The notes under the pieces: model-generated
Told to the model about the DNA's origin: nothing
The model's database searches: none
Seen by the model: the letters and a program-made list of their open reading frames with translations, nothing else
Program-made: the position numbers and the translations under genes
Part shown: positions 23,349 through 35,065 of the stretch, in pieces
Layout: each line of letters opens with the position of its first letter
Numbering within the stretch: position 1 is the first letter of the stretch
Source: Glebionis coronaria
Lineage: Eukaryota > Streptophyta > Magnoliopsida > Asterales > Asteraceae
Assembly (NCBI GenBank): GCA_025667525.1
Contig: CM046874.1
Location: 280,052,380-280,116,379, forward strand
DNA: 64,000 nucleotides
Reading direction: 5' to 3'

Positions 23349-25283
23349 AATCCCCTACACTTAACCATTGCCATGCCCTCATGCAATGCTTAGTGATAAA
23401 GCAAATTTTACATTTTTATCATAATTAATCAACCTTGGCCTTATTCAAATACTACTAAAAATTAAAATACTAAGAGAACTTAAAACTTTAAAATAAACAA
23501 AAGGATAGAAAACCATTTTCACTTGAAAATAGCTACATGGAAATAACTTGCAAAGAGATCAATGACTTACATTAGGGCTTTGATGCTGCGAAGATTTATC
23601 ACCCCCAAGTTTCACGTTCCCCAAACTAAGCTTAAAAATGAGATCATTGTTATTATAAGTTAGTAAATCAAACACTTACACACATGGCTTAATTAAATGC
23701 TTAAACTCCCTTATTCCTAGGTGTATCTCTTATATTTTATTTTTGTCTTAGAATGATCATGAAGATGCATTTTTGGGACTTATTTCGATAGTTTATTTAG
23801 GCTGAAAGCAAAGTGGGACGATTTGATCAATAGTTAGCTAAAGGACAAAATCTCTTAAAACTGCTTCTCGGGATATCAAAAAGTTCATATCTTGGCATAA
23901 CTCGGTTCACGATTTGAGACCTTTCTCGGGCCGATATTTGGCATGTACTTCATACTTCATATCTTCGAGAGACGTTCTTGAGATAATGGTCTTCTCATCA
24001 TAATAGAGTTTCTTCACTTGGAGACTTTTGAGGGGTACTCCAACTTTGTTGACCACGACTTCATGATTATTTCTTCAATCTCTAATTGGGATTTTGAGAT
24101 ACAACGATCCGCCTCCTTTTCGGACTTGGATCTATTTATCCTCATACCTTGTTAGGGTCTTTTCGGATAGACTTCTCCATGATCTTTATGGGAGTTGATT
24201 GCTTTTCGTCATGAGTCTTGATCCTTCATATAGACTTTGGGAATAATGCTTTTCACATCACTTTGGATCTTCAGCAATAAAATGGAATCCTCATGCCTTG
24301 TTAGGGCCTTTTCGGACTCGCCAATCTTCGCGCCCCGCTTCATAAGTTATGCCTTGGCTATGAACTCTTATCATTACCGAGCAACTTTTAAACGATCTTG
24401 GGCTAGAAGCTAAGTAACTTTTCAAATCGTACGACCTTACTTATTGCAGATAAATTATTAGCAAGTGATGGGAGAATAGGCGAATAATTACACCAAGTGA
24501 GCTTGTGCAAGAATACCGACTTATAATTGACTCTATCATTTCTCGTCCTCCACAATTTAAAATCTCAAGTAATAAGACTCGTGGATACTTAGCCTAATAA
24601 ACCAATTAAGGTCTACATGGTTAAGGATACTAGCTAGAATACACTTGAATAAGTCTATTCGGGTTGAGTCAAAATAAACGCAACGGGCCTAATATGTCAA
24701 AGATTTCAAAACTAGCTACACCACTTATTAATATTTTTGACTTTATTGCGGGATATATACATATGAAAGCAACGATAAAAATTTAAAAATTACGACTAAA
24801 TGGCCAAAGTTAATTAAAAATTTGAAAAATGTTGAAAAAGATGATTTTCTGGTTAAATGAAGGCATTTTCACGGAAAAGTCCACTTAAAACTTCGATAGA
24901 AGTCTCCCCTACACTTAAGATAAACATTGTCCTCAATGTTTAAGCATGTGGGAAAAGTCTCCCCTACACTTATGACATTGTGCACGTTGGTTAACTCGAG
25001 TTAAGGGAGAGACGACTAAAGTGATCAATTTCAAATGTGAGTATGAAGAAAATTGAATCACGATAGTTGAGAGATAGAACCGGATTTCAGATAACACGGG
25101 AGCACGGTTCTTCAAAGAATTCCAAGATTGCAGTTATCCCTGTAATCACATCACCACACAAACACAAACGACCAAAATAGGTCATCCCCTACACTTAGGG
25201 GGTTAAAGGGATAGATACTCGGGCTGCCTCCCGAGGAGCGCTTGTTTTTGATAACCGGGTCACGAGCCTGACTCGACCCAAAA
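23349..25283 (-). other. Element C 3' region
   Basis: Minus-strand polypurine tract AAGTGTAGGGGATT at 23349-23362, with more AAGTGTAGGGG copies near 24905, 24961 and 25185. ACATTG/CAATGT hairpin near 24924-24939. A CCTTGTTAGGG pair occurs near 24150 and 24300. No env-like ORF. Layout matches E. Confidence 0.7.
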
Positions 25284-26371
25284 TTAGTTCATGGGGAACG
25301 TGGTGAGGGATGGAATCACCTCCTGAGAGGTGTCCTCACCAAAGTACAACTTCACTCGTTGGCCATTCACCTTAAAATTAGGTCCATTAGGTTGAGCGAG
25401 CTCGAGAGTACCATATGGAAAAATTTGGGCAATGGTGAATGGGCCGGACCAACGAGATTTGAGCTTGCCCGAAAAGATTTTTAACCGAGAGTTAAAAAGT
25501 AAGACTTTGTCTCCAACATGGAACTCTCGGTTTTTTATCTTGGAGTCGTGAATGAGCTTAGTCCTTTCCTTATAGATTAAAGAATTTTCATAAGCCTCAT
25601 TACGGAGTTCATTGAGCTCATTGAGTTGGATCTTGCGTAGGTCACCGGCTTTGTTGATATCAAAATTAGCCCACTTCAAGGCCCAATAAGCCTTGTGCTC
25701 CAACTCAATGGGGAGGTGGCACGCTTTCCCATACACAAGACGAAAAGGCGTACAGCCGATCGGGGTCTTGTAAGCAGTACGAAAAGCCCACAAAGCATCA
25801 TCAAGTTTATCAGCCCATGAGGCACGATGCTCTCCCATGGTTCTTTCAAGAATTCGCTTCAGTCCTCGGTTGGAGATTTCAGCCTGGCCATTAGTTTGTG
25901 GGTGGTAGGCTGTGGAAAGACGATGATTTACACCATACTTAGCCATGACCCTTGCGAATTGGTCATTGCAAAAATGAGTCCCACGATCACTAATAATGGC
26001 ACGAGGCACACCGAATCTAGCGAAAAGAGCTTTCAAAAAGTTACAAACCACCCTTGCATCATTAGTGGGTAAAGCTTTGGCTTCAACCCACTTTGAAACA
26101 TAGTCAACGGCGACAAGGATGTATTTCTTTCCTTTAGATGAAGGGAATGGCCCCATAAAGTCGATACCCCAAACATCAAAGATTTCACATTCCTGAATGA
26201 AATTCTGAGGCATCTCGTCTTTATGTGTGATGTTGCCTTGTTTTTGGCACACATCACATCGTTTAACCATATTGTGAGCGTCACGATAGATGGTGGGCCA
26301 GTAAAATCCCGAATCAAACACTTTTTTGGCGGTGTAGTTGGGACCAAAGTGACCACCGGTGGGTCCTTTGT
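25284..26371 (-). CDS. Element C integrase, C-terminal part of Gag-Pol
   Basis: Continues the polyprotein from 38122 across D. It starts inside the HHCC zinc region ([17 protein letters not shown], then CDVCQKQG) and has the integrase core with [12 protein letters not shown] (first catalytic Asp), [13 protein letters not shown] (second Asp) and [12 protein letters not shown] (Glu). It ends with the C-terminal strand-rich domain and a natural stop at 25284. No frameshift or internal stop is seen. Integrase joins element cDNA to host DNA. Confidence 0.9.
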
Positions 26372-26376
26372 GGCAA

Positions 26377-29300
26377 TGAAATTGAGTATAATGCAGTTCG
26401 TTTTTTTTCTCAGTTCTTGCTAATAGAAAGTCCAACCAATATCGGGTTTTTATTTGTTCTTGGTTGTTAATCTTGCTTGGATAATCTATTTGCTAATTCA
26501 ACAAATACTTGCAAAATGGAAAAATATTACCTACGTATATGTAAGACAAATTGCAAATACCACGTTTTTATTCAAGTAAATCTCAAAATGTAAAATATGA
26601 AACTAAAAGGACTGAAAATGTAAATTCTATGAAAGATAAATGCTTGAAATGTAAACTCTAACAATTCTAGGGACTGAAAGTGTGAAACAGATAACTACAA
26701 GGATCAAAAGTGCAAAACTATAACCAACTAGCCAAAAATGTAACAAACTAACAACTAACTAACTGATTTTAACAACTTCTGAAACTATAGGGACTAAACA
26801 CTTGCAAACCCTAAAAACATGGAAATTAAGCCAAGTTTAAACGCTGACAGAACTATAGGGACCAAAGTGCAATTACCAAATCTATTTAACCAAAAACGGG
26901 CAAAACAAGGAAATAAGCTCGTTTGAGCTTATTTCTCAACCAAATTTGATGAGACAAATTGCAAAACGTTTCAAATCTCAAATAAGCTATGTGTGTCCAA
27001 GGAAATTTGCTAAAAATGAGAAATAAGCAAATGAGTGCTTATCAATAAGCACAAAATAAGCTATAACAAAATCTAATCAGTCACAACTTGATTTTTTGAT
27101 TAAAACTGATTAAGCAACTGAATTAAGGAATGGGAAATCAAACTAGAACGTTTTTCATCCAGTAATAAGCTCAGAATCTGAATTAAGCTAAAAATGAGCT
27201 TATGTTGACCAAGCGTTGACCAGCTTTTTTTCAAAAAGCTAATTTCCTCAAAAATCATGTAACTCAACTACTTAAATGGATTTGTGAAGAAAAATTGCTA
27301 AGTTTATGAAGAGAATACTGAGATACAAATTTTCAGATTCCAAGTTACAGAAACTTGCATTAAGTCTCCTTATCTGATTTTTGCTTATATCTAATTGCTT
27401 ATGGAATACTGTATAAAATCCTTTTGGAATATGAAACTATATGATATAAGCTATGAATGAAAACAAATTTGGTGAAAATTCATCAAGTAATGAATGAGAA
27501 CTGATCAATTGAAAATGGAAAGTTCTAAAACCAAAACTGAATGAAAACTGACCCAAAATTTTTAAGAGCCATTTGCCTGTTTGACTATCTAAATGACTTG
27601 TAAATGCCTTGAAACTCTTTTATAACACCTAGTAACTACAAATGAACTCTAAAATTCCAAAACTCAAGACTTGAAAACTCTTTTTAGACTAGTCCCAAAC
27701 ACTCCTTTAACTGATCTTAATGAAAGTTTGTGAAGTCAATTTGATTTTAAGAGGAACTGAATGAAAATTGATAGCTAGCTATGCTCAGTAATCAAGATGA
27801 AATGTTTAAAAGGATTAAGCAAGTACTTAACTCTATTAGAACTACAAACAAAGTGCAAGACCAAAATTGACTGAATTAAGGCAGTAAGCTATGAATAAAC
27901 CCAAATCAAAACACAAGTAAACAGGATTAAGCTACAAACTTAACAAAAATCAATCAATAAGCAACTTCAATCAACTTTATCAGGTAGCCATCAGATTTAC
28001 TCTAAGAAAAATAGCATGCATTAGACTTGTTGAGTGGAACAAAAACAAGAGCTTAAGAACCTATTGTAGTTAACCACTGAGAAGAAGAGGAGCGCTGAGC
28101 TCTCTTAGCCTAGTGATAACCACCACCTTATCACTAGGAAATCAGTCAATCAACAAAAACAGCTAACAAATCAACAATCATCATCATTCTACTTGAATTC
28201 TTCAAAAATCAAAGGTATGAACTGAAATCTTCAAACAGCTAGCAAAACTTCTCCAATGTCTGTTATGATCAATCTTTGATCATAACAAACACTTAACAGC
28301 AACAACAGAATCCAATAGCAGCAAAGTATGAACAGGAATGGTAAGAACAATTTTGGCGGGAAAGCTTGAATTCAAAATTTATTAATGGAAAAACGGTTAC
28401 AAGGTTGTTGGAAGCTAGTAACTAACTAACTAACTCAAGAGTTTGTCAGACTCTTGAGTAGCTAGGGTAAAATTGAGGGAAAAAGGAAAGGAAATGGAGA
28501 ACTATGTGTTTTTACAAATTTAAGCTACAAGTGAAAATGAGGTCTAATCTAGCTATTTATAGACATGAAGGAAGAGTTTGTTGGGGTTGGTGACGTGTCA
28601 GAACCAATCCCAGCTTGCCACGTGTAGAATTCTGCATTTTGCTTTTGAAGGTATGAACAAGGAATTGGGCTTTTATTCATTGATTGATTTCATGGTAATT
28701 GATTTGCACCATTGTGTTTATCTCTTCAAAACGATCAATTTTGATGTTGAAAACTTTCCATGAAATTGCTTGTAGCTAAAACGCGATCCTGGTAAATTTT
28801 TCCTTTGAAGAAGATGCTACGTGTCAGCGTTTTATTGGTTGAAAAAGCTTCACATGGATCACACTGTTGTGATTGGGTAATAAATGCCAAACGCTGAGTG
28901 GGTATTAATTGCTTGATCCGTGTGCTTCCTTTTCCCTTCTTCTCATTGGTTGATTTATTATCACATGGATTAAACTTTGCATATCTTTCCATTCTTGGCA
29001 GAATTGGCCCTTCAACTTGGCAGATTATTGTTTTAAGCTAGAATCTTCATTCTTTTGACATATTTGGTCCTTTAACTTTCATTCTTTGAACAAAATGATC
29101 CTTTGACTGAGTTGACTTGAGAGTTGACCAAGTTTGACTTGAATCTTGACTTTTTACAATATTTGCACTTTAGTCCTTCAACTTTTACAACTTGTCAAGA
29201 TAGGTCCTTGTACTTCAAAGTCTTGTCACTTTTGATCCTTCTTTGTCTTTTTCATCCATTTGAGCTTGATTTTTCCTTGTTTGCTTGAAAATGTATCTTT

Positions 29301-29427
29301 TTACCTACACAAGTGCACACAAACACAAACATACCACATAACACTGGTTTTGCCAAATAAATTGGTATTTTGCTTCATGTTTTAGGGTTATTTGTTGATA
29401 AAAGGATATGAGTTTAAGCTCATATCA
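26377..29427 (-). repeat. 3' LTR of element D
   Basis: 3051 bp, unusually long. Hairpin at the sense-strand start (29404-29427). TATA box on the minus strand at 28553-28562. Many AATAAGC words and short GGACTNAAA words. Two ORF-like stretches (about 28578-28992) are not supported as genes. Confidence 0.95.
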
Positions 29428-31402
29428 AATTCCCATACACTTGAACATTGTCATGTCCTCATGCAATATTATATATTAAAGCTCAAATTTACATTTTCCT
29501 CATAATTAACCCACCTTGGCCATATGAGATGCATCTACACTATTCTAAACTAAATGATGCATGATTTTGACTTTTAATAATGCAATGAACAAAATACAAT
29601 TCTATCTATATCTTTTTGATTTTTCTTGAAATGGTTTTGATGGAAATCACTCATAAAGAATTCAATGGCTTAGATTAGGGCTTGGGTACCATGGACATTT
29701 ATCACCCTCAAGTTTCACTTTCCCCATACCAAGCTTAAAAATGGGATCATTGTATTCACAAGTAAAAAGTGCATCAACTTATTCATGACAATTAAATGTG
29801 GAACCGGTTATTATGTGAGCAAATTGCTTGGAGGCAAATTTGTCATTTATTTGAAGCGTGAAGTATAAGAAATGCAAAATCCAAAAATAAGGAAGCACGG
29901 TTTTAATCCTAAGTAATCCTCTCATCCATTACTTGAAAAACCGCTCACAATTAATATAAGTCCGTTTCAAGAGTAATAAGTCATTCGCCTTATGTGTAAA
30001 ATCCTCATGTCATGCTTTCATAAGTAGCTACACACTCGCTAAGGAAAGAAAAATAAAACTCACGCAATAATTTACATCCGCCATCTTTTTGAGACTTTGG
30101 ATCTTCAACCCCGCAACCCGTCAAGGTAATATTGGATTGGAGCAATCTATTGAATCCCCGCAACCCGTCAAGGTAATATTGGAACTCAATAGTCACTATA
30201 ATTAACACCACACTGCCCCTCTTGGGAGTCTTGCATTATTTATTTTTCTTTTTCTTTCTTTTTCTTTTTTTTTTCTAGCCACTCATTTTTTTTCATAAGC
30301 CGCTCTTATTTTTCTTTATTCCTCACAAAGAAATTTGAAAAGAAGAAAAGGAAAAACACCCGCTAAATATGGAGCATGACATAAGTCTAGTACACATAAA
30401 ACGTGCTAACTTAGAATCTTAAGACGTACTCATACCAACCATGAATGATTAGCCAAAAATGCACAAGAGATTACAAACCAATTAAAACCGTACTTGATTA
30501 TTTATTAACAATTATATACATGCGAAGAAAGTAGAGATAAAGAAGAGAAGGGTTTAGCCACAAGTAATTGCCATGAAGTCTATCTAGCCCTTTTACACTT
30601 GCTTCAACTCTATCATTTCCCATTCTCCACAAATTTAAAATTTCAAATAATGAAATTGGTGGATGCTTAGCCTAATAGACCAATGAAGGACTACATGGTT
30701 AAGGATACTAGCTAGAGAGTGCTAAAATAAGCAAACTCGGGTTGAGTCAAAATATCCATAGCGGGCCTAATATGTCAAAGAAGTCTAAACTTGTTAAAAC
30801 CATGTTTTATTATATTTTTTTTCTTGATGAAAAACAAAAGAAAAGATATATACAATGCAAATGTGTTATGCAGATGAAAAATGATTGATGCAAAAATTAT
30901 GAATGCATATTTTTGTTGGCCAAAGTAGATCAAAAACTTGAAAAATGATCGAAAAATTAATTTTCCCAATTATCATGCAAGACAATGACAAGTTCTAGGT
31001 AAGGTCACTTCGATAGAAGACCCCCCCTACACTTAAGCTAAACATTGTCCTCAATGTTTAAGAGCATGGAAGTGTAAAAACTTCCCCTACACTTATGACA
31101 ATGAATAGACTTTGCTTAACCCAAGTTAAGGAAAGGACAACTATTAGTGAAATCATGTTTAAGCACAAAGTGTCAATGAAAAATCACTAAAGTAACGAAG
31201 TGAACCGGATACAAGGGCCTCCTCCATAAGCTCCAAAGCATGAAATGAGTGAGCAACCCTACAAACAATCATGAAGACAAAAGAAGGTCTCCCCTACACT
31301 TATCTACAAGTCTATGCCTTTATTTCTAACCTACAACACTCTAAACCTAGTTATACGATGCTTGAGTTAATGAGTCTCTAGCTCGACTCGTCCCTCAATG
31401 AA
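29428..31402 (-). other. Element D 3' region
   Basis: Polypurine tract (minus AAGTGTATGGGAATT) at 29428-29442, further AAGTGTAGGGG copies near 31024, 31083 and 31291, and an ACATTG/CAATGT hairpin near 31042-31057. A 28-bp unit starting CCCCGCAACCCGTCAAGG occurs twice, at 30109 and 30156. T-rich tracts at 30240-30300. No env-like ORF. Confidence 0.7.
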
Positions 31403-34400
31403 TTAATTCATGGGGAAAATGGGGACCTCTTGGACCATTTCAACGGAAATGTCCTCCCCAAAGTAATGTTTAACACGGTGACCATTCACTTTAAAATTTG
31501 GACCATCGGGTTGGGACAACTCAAGAGTTCCATATGGAAACACTTGAGCAATAGTGAATGGACCGGACCATCTCGACTTAAGCTTGCCCGCAAAAAGCTT
31601 CAATCTTGAGTTAAAGAGGAGAACCGGCTCTCCAACTTTGAACTCACGATTCTTGATCTTAGCATCATGCAATTTCTTAGTCTTTTCCTTGTAAAGCAAA
31701 GAATTCTCATAGGCATTGGCTCTCAACTCATCCATCTCATTGAGTTGATCTTTTCTATGTGAACCGGCTTGGTTTAAATCAAAGTTAGCCCACTTGAGAG
31801 CCCAAGATGCCTTATGTTCTAACTCAAATGGGAGGTGGCACGCTTTTCCATAGACAAGCCTATAAGGAGTACAACCAATTGGTGTTTTAAAAGCCGTCCT
31901 AAACGCCCACAAAGCATCATCAAGCTTATTCGACCAAGAAGCTCGATGGTCTCCCACCGTTCTCTCTAAAATTCTCTTTAAACCACGATTTGTGACCTCG
32001 GTTTGACCATTTGTTTGAGGGTGATACGCGGTAGAAAGTCTATGATTCACTCCATATTTTTTCATAACTCTCGTGAATTGATCATTACAAAAGTGCGTAC
32101 CACGATCACTTATGATGGCCCGAGGTACACCAAATCTAGCAAACAATTGTTTCAAAAACTTTACAACCACTCTAGCATCATTGGTAGGTAAGGCTTTAGC
32201 CTCCACCCACTTGGACACATAATCCACCGCTACAAGTATATACTTGTTTCCCTTAGAGGATGGAAAAGGTCCCATGAAATCTATTCCCTATACATCAAAT
32301 ATCTCACACTCTTGGATAAAATTTTGTGGCATCTCATCACGTGGTGTAATTTTTCCTTGTCTTTGACAAACATCACAAAATTTCACCATCTCTTGGGCAT
32401 CTTTGTAAATAGAAGGCCAATAGTAACCCGAATCAAAGACTTTCTTGGCGGTGTAGTTAGGCCCAAAATGTCCACCCGTAGGTCCTTTATGACACGCCTC
32501 TAAGATCTTAAATGCCTCGGGCCCATCTACACACCGTCTAATGATTTGGTCCGCACACTGCCTAAAAAGATATGGATCATCCCAAAAGTAATACTTAACT
32601 TCCTTAAGAAACTTTTTCTTTTGTTGATAAGTAAGACCCTCAATAAGCATATTGCCCACAAGATAGTTTGCGATATCCGCAAACCAAGGTGTGGCATCCT
32701 CTTGGGAAGAGATAGACATGAGCTCCTCTAATGGAAAGGATTCATTGATTTCTTGATGTGGGAAATCTCCTTGAAAAGGATGCTCAAGTCTACTCAAATG
32801 ATCCGCCGCTAAATTCTCGGCCCCTTTCTTATCACGAATCTCTATCTTAAACTCTTGAAGCAACAAAACCCATCTCAAAAGCCTAGGCTTAGCATCTTGT
32901 TTTGTCATAAGATACTTGAGAGCGGAATGATCCGTATACACTATGGTTTTGGAAAGCACAAGATATGGTCTAAACTTCTCGAAAGCATACACTATAGCAA
33001 GAAACTCTTTTTCCGTGGTAGTGTAATGAAGTTGTGCACCGGTCATGGTTTTACTCGCATAGTGTATTGGTTGAAAATGCTTATTAACTCTTTGTCCTAA
33101 GACGGCCCCCACCGCATAATCACTAGCGTCACACATAAGCTCAAAAGGTAATTCCCAATTTGGAGAAACCAAAACGGGAGCCTTAGTCAATTTTTCCTTA
33201 AGAGTCTCAAAAGAGTCTAAACAAGCTTGGTCAAAAATGAAAGGAGCCTCTTTCTCCAAGAGGTGAGTCATCGGTCTAGCTATCTTAGAAAAATCTTGTA
33301 TAAAGCGCCTATAAAATCCCGCATGACCTAAGAAACTCCTCACACCTTTAACCGAGGTGGGTGGGGGAAGCTTAGCAATCACATCAATTTTAGCTCTATC
33401 AACTTCTAATCCCTTATTGGATATCTTGTGTCCTAAAACAATCCCCTCTTTCACCATAAAGTGACATTTCTCCCAATTAAGCACCAAACGTGTTTCCTCA
33501 CAACGCTTAAGCATTCTCTCAAGATTGGTGAGACATGAGCTAAAGGAGTTTCCAAATACGGAAAAGTCATCCATAAAAACCTCCATGGTTTGCTCTATCA
33601 TGTCATGGAAAATCGCCATCATGCACCTTTGAAACGTCCCCGGTGCATTACATAGGCCAAAAGGCATTCTCTTGTAAGCAAATGTACCGTAGGGACAAGT
33701 GAATGTGGTCTTTTCTTGATCCTTAGGGTCAATGTGTATTTGGAAATAACCCGAAAATCCATCAAGAAAACAATAGTACTCATTTCCCGCTAAGCGTTCA
33801 AGCATTTGATCCATAAAGGGAAGCGGGAAATGGTCTTTCCTAGTTGCCTCATTGAGTTTTCTATAATCAATGCAAACTCTCCAACCGGTCACAAGTCTCG
33901 TGGGAATAAGCTCATTATTCTCATTAGGCACCACGGTGATTCCACCCTTCTTTGGAACACAATGAACCGGGCTAACCCATGGAGAGTCGGAAATGGGGTA
34001 AATCATACCCGCATCTAAGAGTTTAATCACTTCCTTCTTAATAACCTCATGGATTTTTGGGTTAACTCTCCTTTGGTTTTGAACGGGTTTATAGTCATCC
34101 TCCATAAGGATTTTGTGAGTACAAAAATGTGGATCAATTCCCCTTATGTCGGATATTTTCCATGCTAAAGCTTTCTTATGTTTCTTAAGAACTTCAATAA
34201 GTTGCTCTTTCTCATCCTATTTCAACTCTTTAGCAATAATCACCGGTAATTGGTCTTTTCCTTCTAAGAAAGCATATTCTAAGTGGGATGGAAGTTCCTT
34301 AAGTTCAATGGGAGGTGGACTCTCTATGGAAGGTTTTACTATGGAAGGTTCCTCAATGGTAATCTCTTGTGGAATAGGAGAAGGAATAGGGTCCTCATTG

Positions 34401-34740
34401 AGCAACTTTTGGATTGTAAGAATATCTTCTTCCCAATTAATGGGAGAATCATCATCACCAAGAAAGTTGGACTCAAATTCCTCCAAGAGGAAATCACTCT
34501 CTCCAAAAGGTGTTAAAGAGGGAGCAATTGAGGCCACGGTTTCAACATGGGGTATCTCATCACTAGCACTCTTACAAGCATCATGAAAGTGTTCATTACA
34601 AACTTCATCTAGCACATCCACAATGTTAATAGTCTCACAAGGTCTAGACTCCTTAACCTCTTTTCTATCACAAACTTTCCCTAACTTAAACACCACTCTC
34701 TCATCTTCTACTCTCATAATTAATTCTCCTTCCGCCACAA
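31403..34740 (-). pseudogene. Element D Pol: RT, RNase H and integrase, with two stops
   Basis: Retained frame starts at GELIMRV, the end of the protease region in C. It includes the acidic linker, reverse transcriptase with FMDD near 33566, RNase H ([13 protein letters not shown]), the HHCC region and integrase to the stop at 31403. TAG at 34217-34219 separates linker and RT. TAG at 32288-32290 replaces the Trp that C and E have in [10 protein letters not shown] at the start of the integrase core. Otherwise the frame is open, consistent with a recent copy. Not functional as it stands. Confidence 0.9.
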
Positions 34741-35065
34741 TATTTTTGTATTTATGAGTTTTTTAAGAGAAAATACTATATGTACATAAAAACCGAGAGA
34801 ATCCAATAATATATATTTTTGGGTGCAATCTCTTAGGAAAAAGATTGCTTTTTGGATTTTTTATTTTTTGGTCAATTCTTTAGGAAAAGAATTGTTTTGT
34901 TAATTTTTTAGTTTTTATGTTTTTTTTTATATTTTTGATTTTTTATTTGTTTTTGATTTATGATACGTAAAAATAACGTTCACAAAGTGAACGGATCCCA
35001 AAAGCCAATGAAAACCGTCAATCGATAGTCTCTCGTGTAGTCAAAGAACCGGCAGCGGCGCCATT
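34741..35065 (-). other. Element D leader with primer-binding site and hairpin
   Basis: Primer-binding site (TGGCGCCGCTGCCGG on the minus strand) at 35049-35063. Hairpin GTTCAC/GTGAAC after GGGATCC at 34975-34999. AT-rich beyond. The gag ATG and its upstream TGCAG found in C and E are absent. The deletion joins leader to pol near 34740. Confidence 0.75.

Noticed and set aside
28578..28992. Small ORFs in the D LTR (also in the second LTR near 37267-37681)
   Set aside because: They are open on both strands over the same AT-rich LTR sequence and have no recognisable domain.
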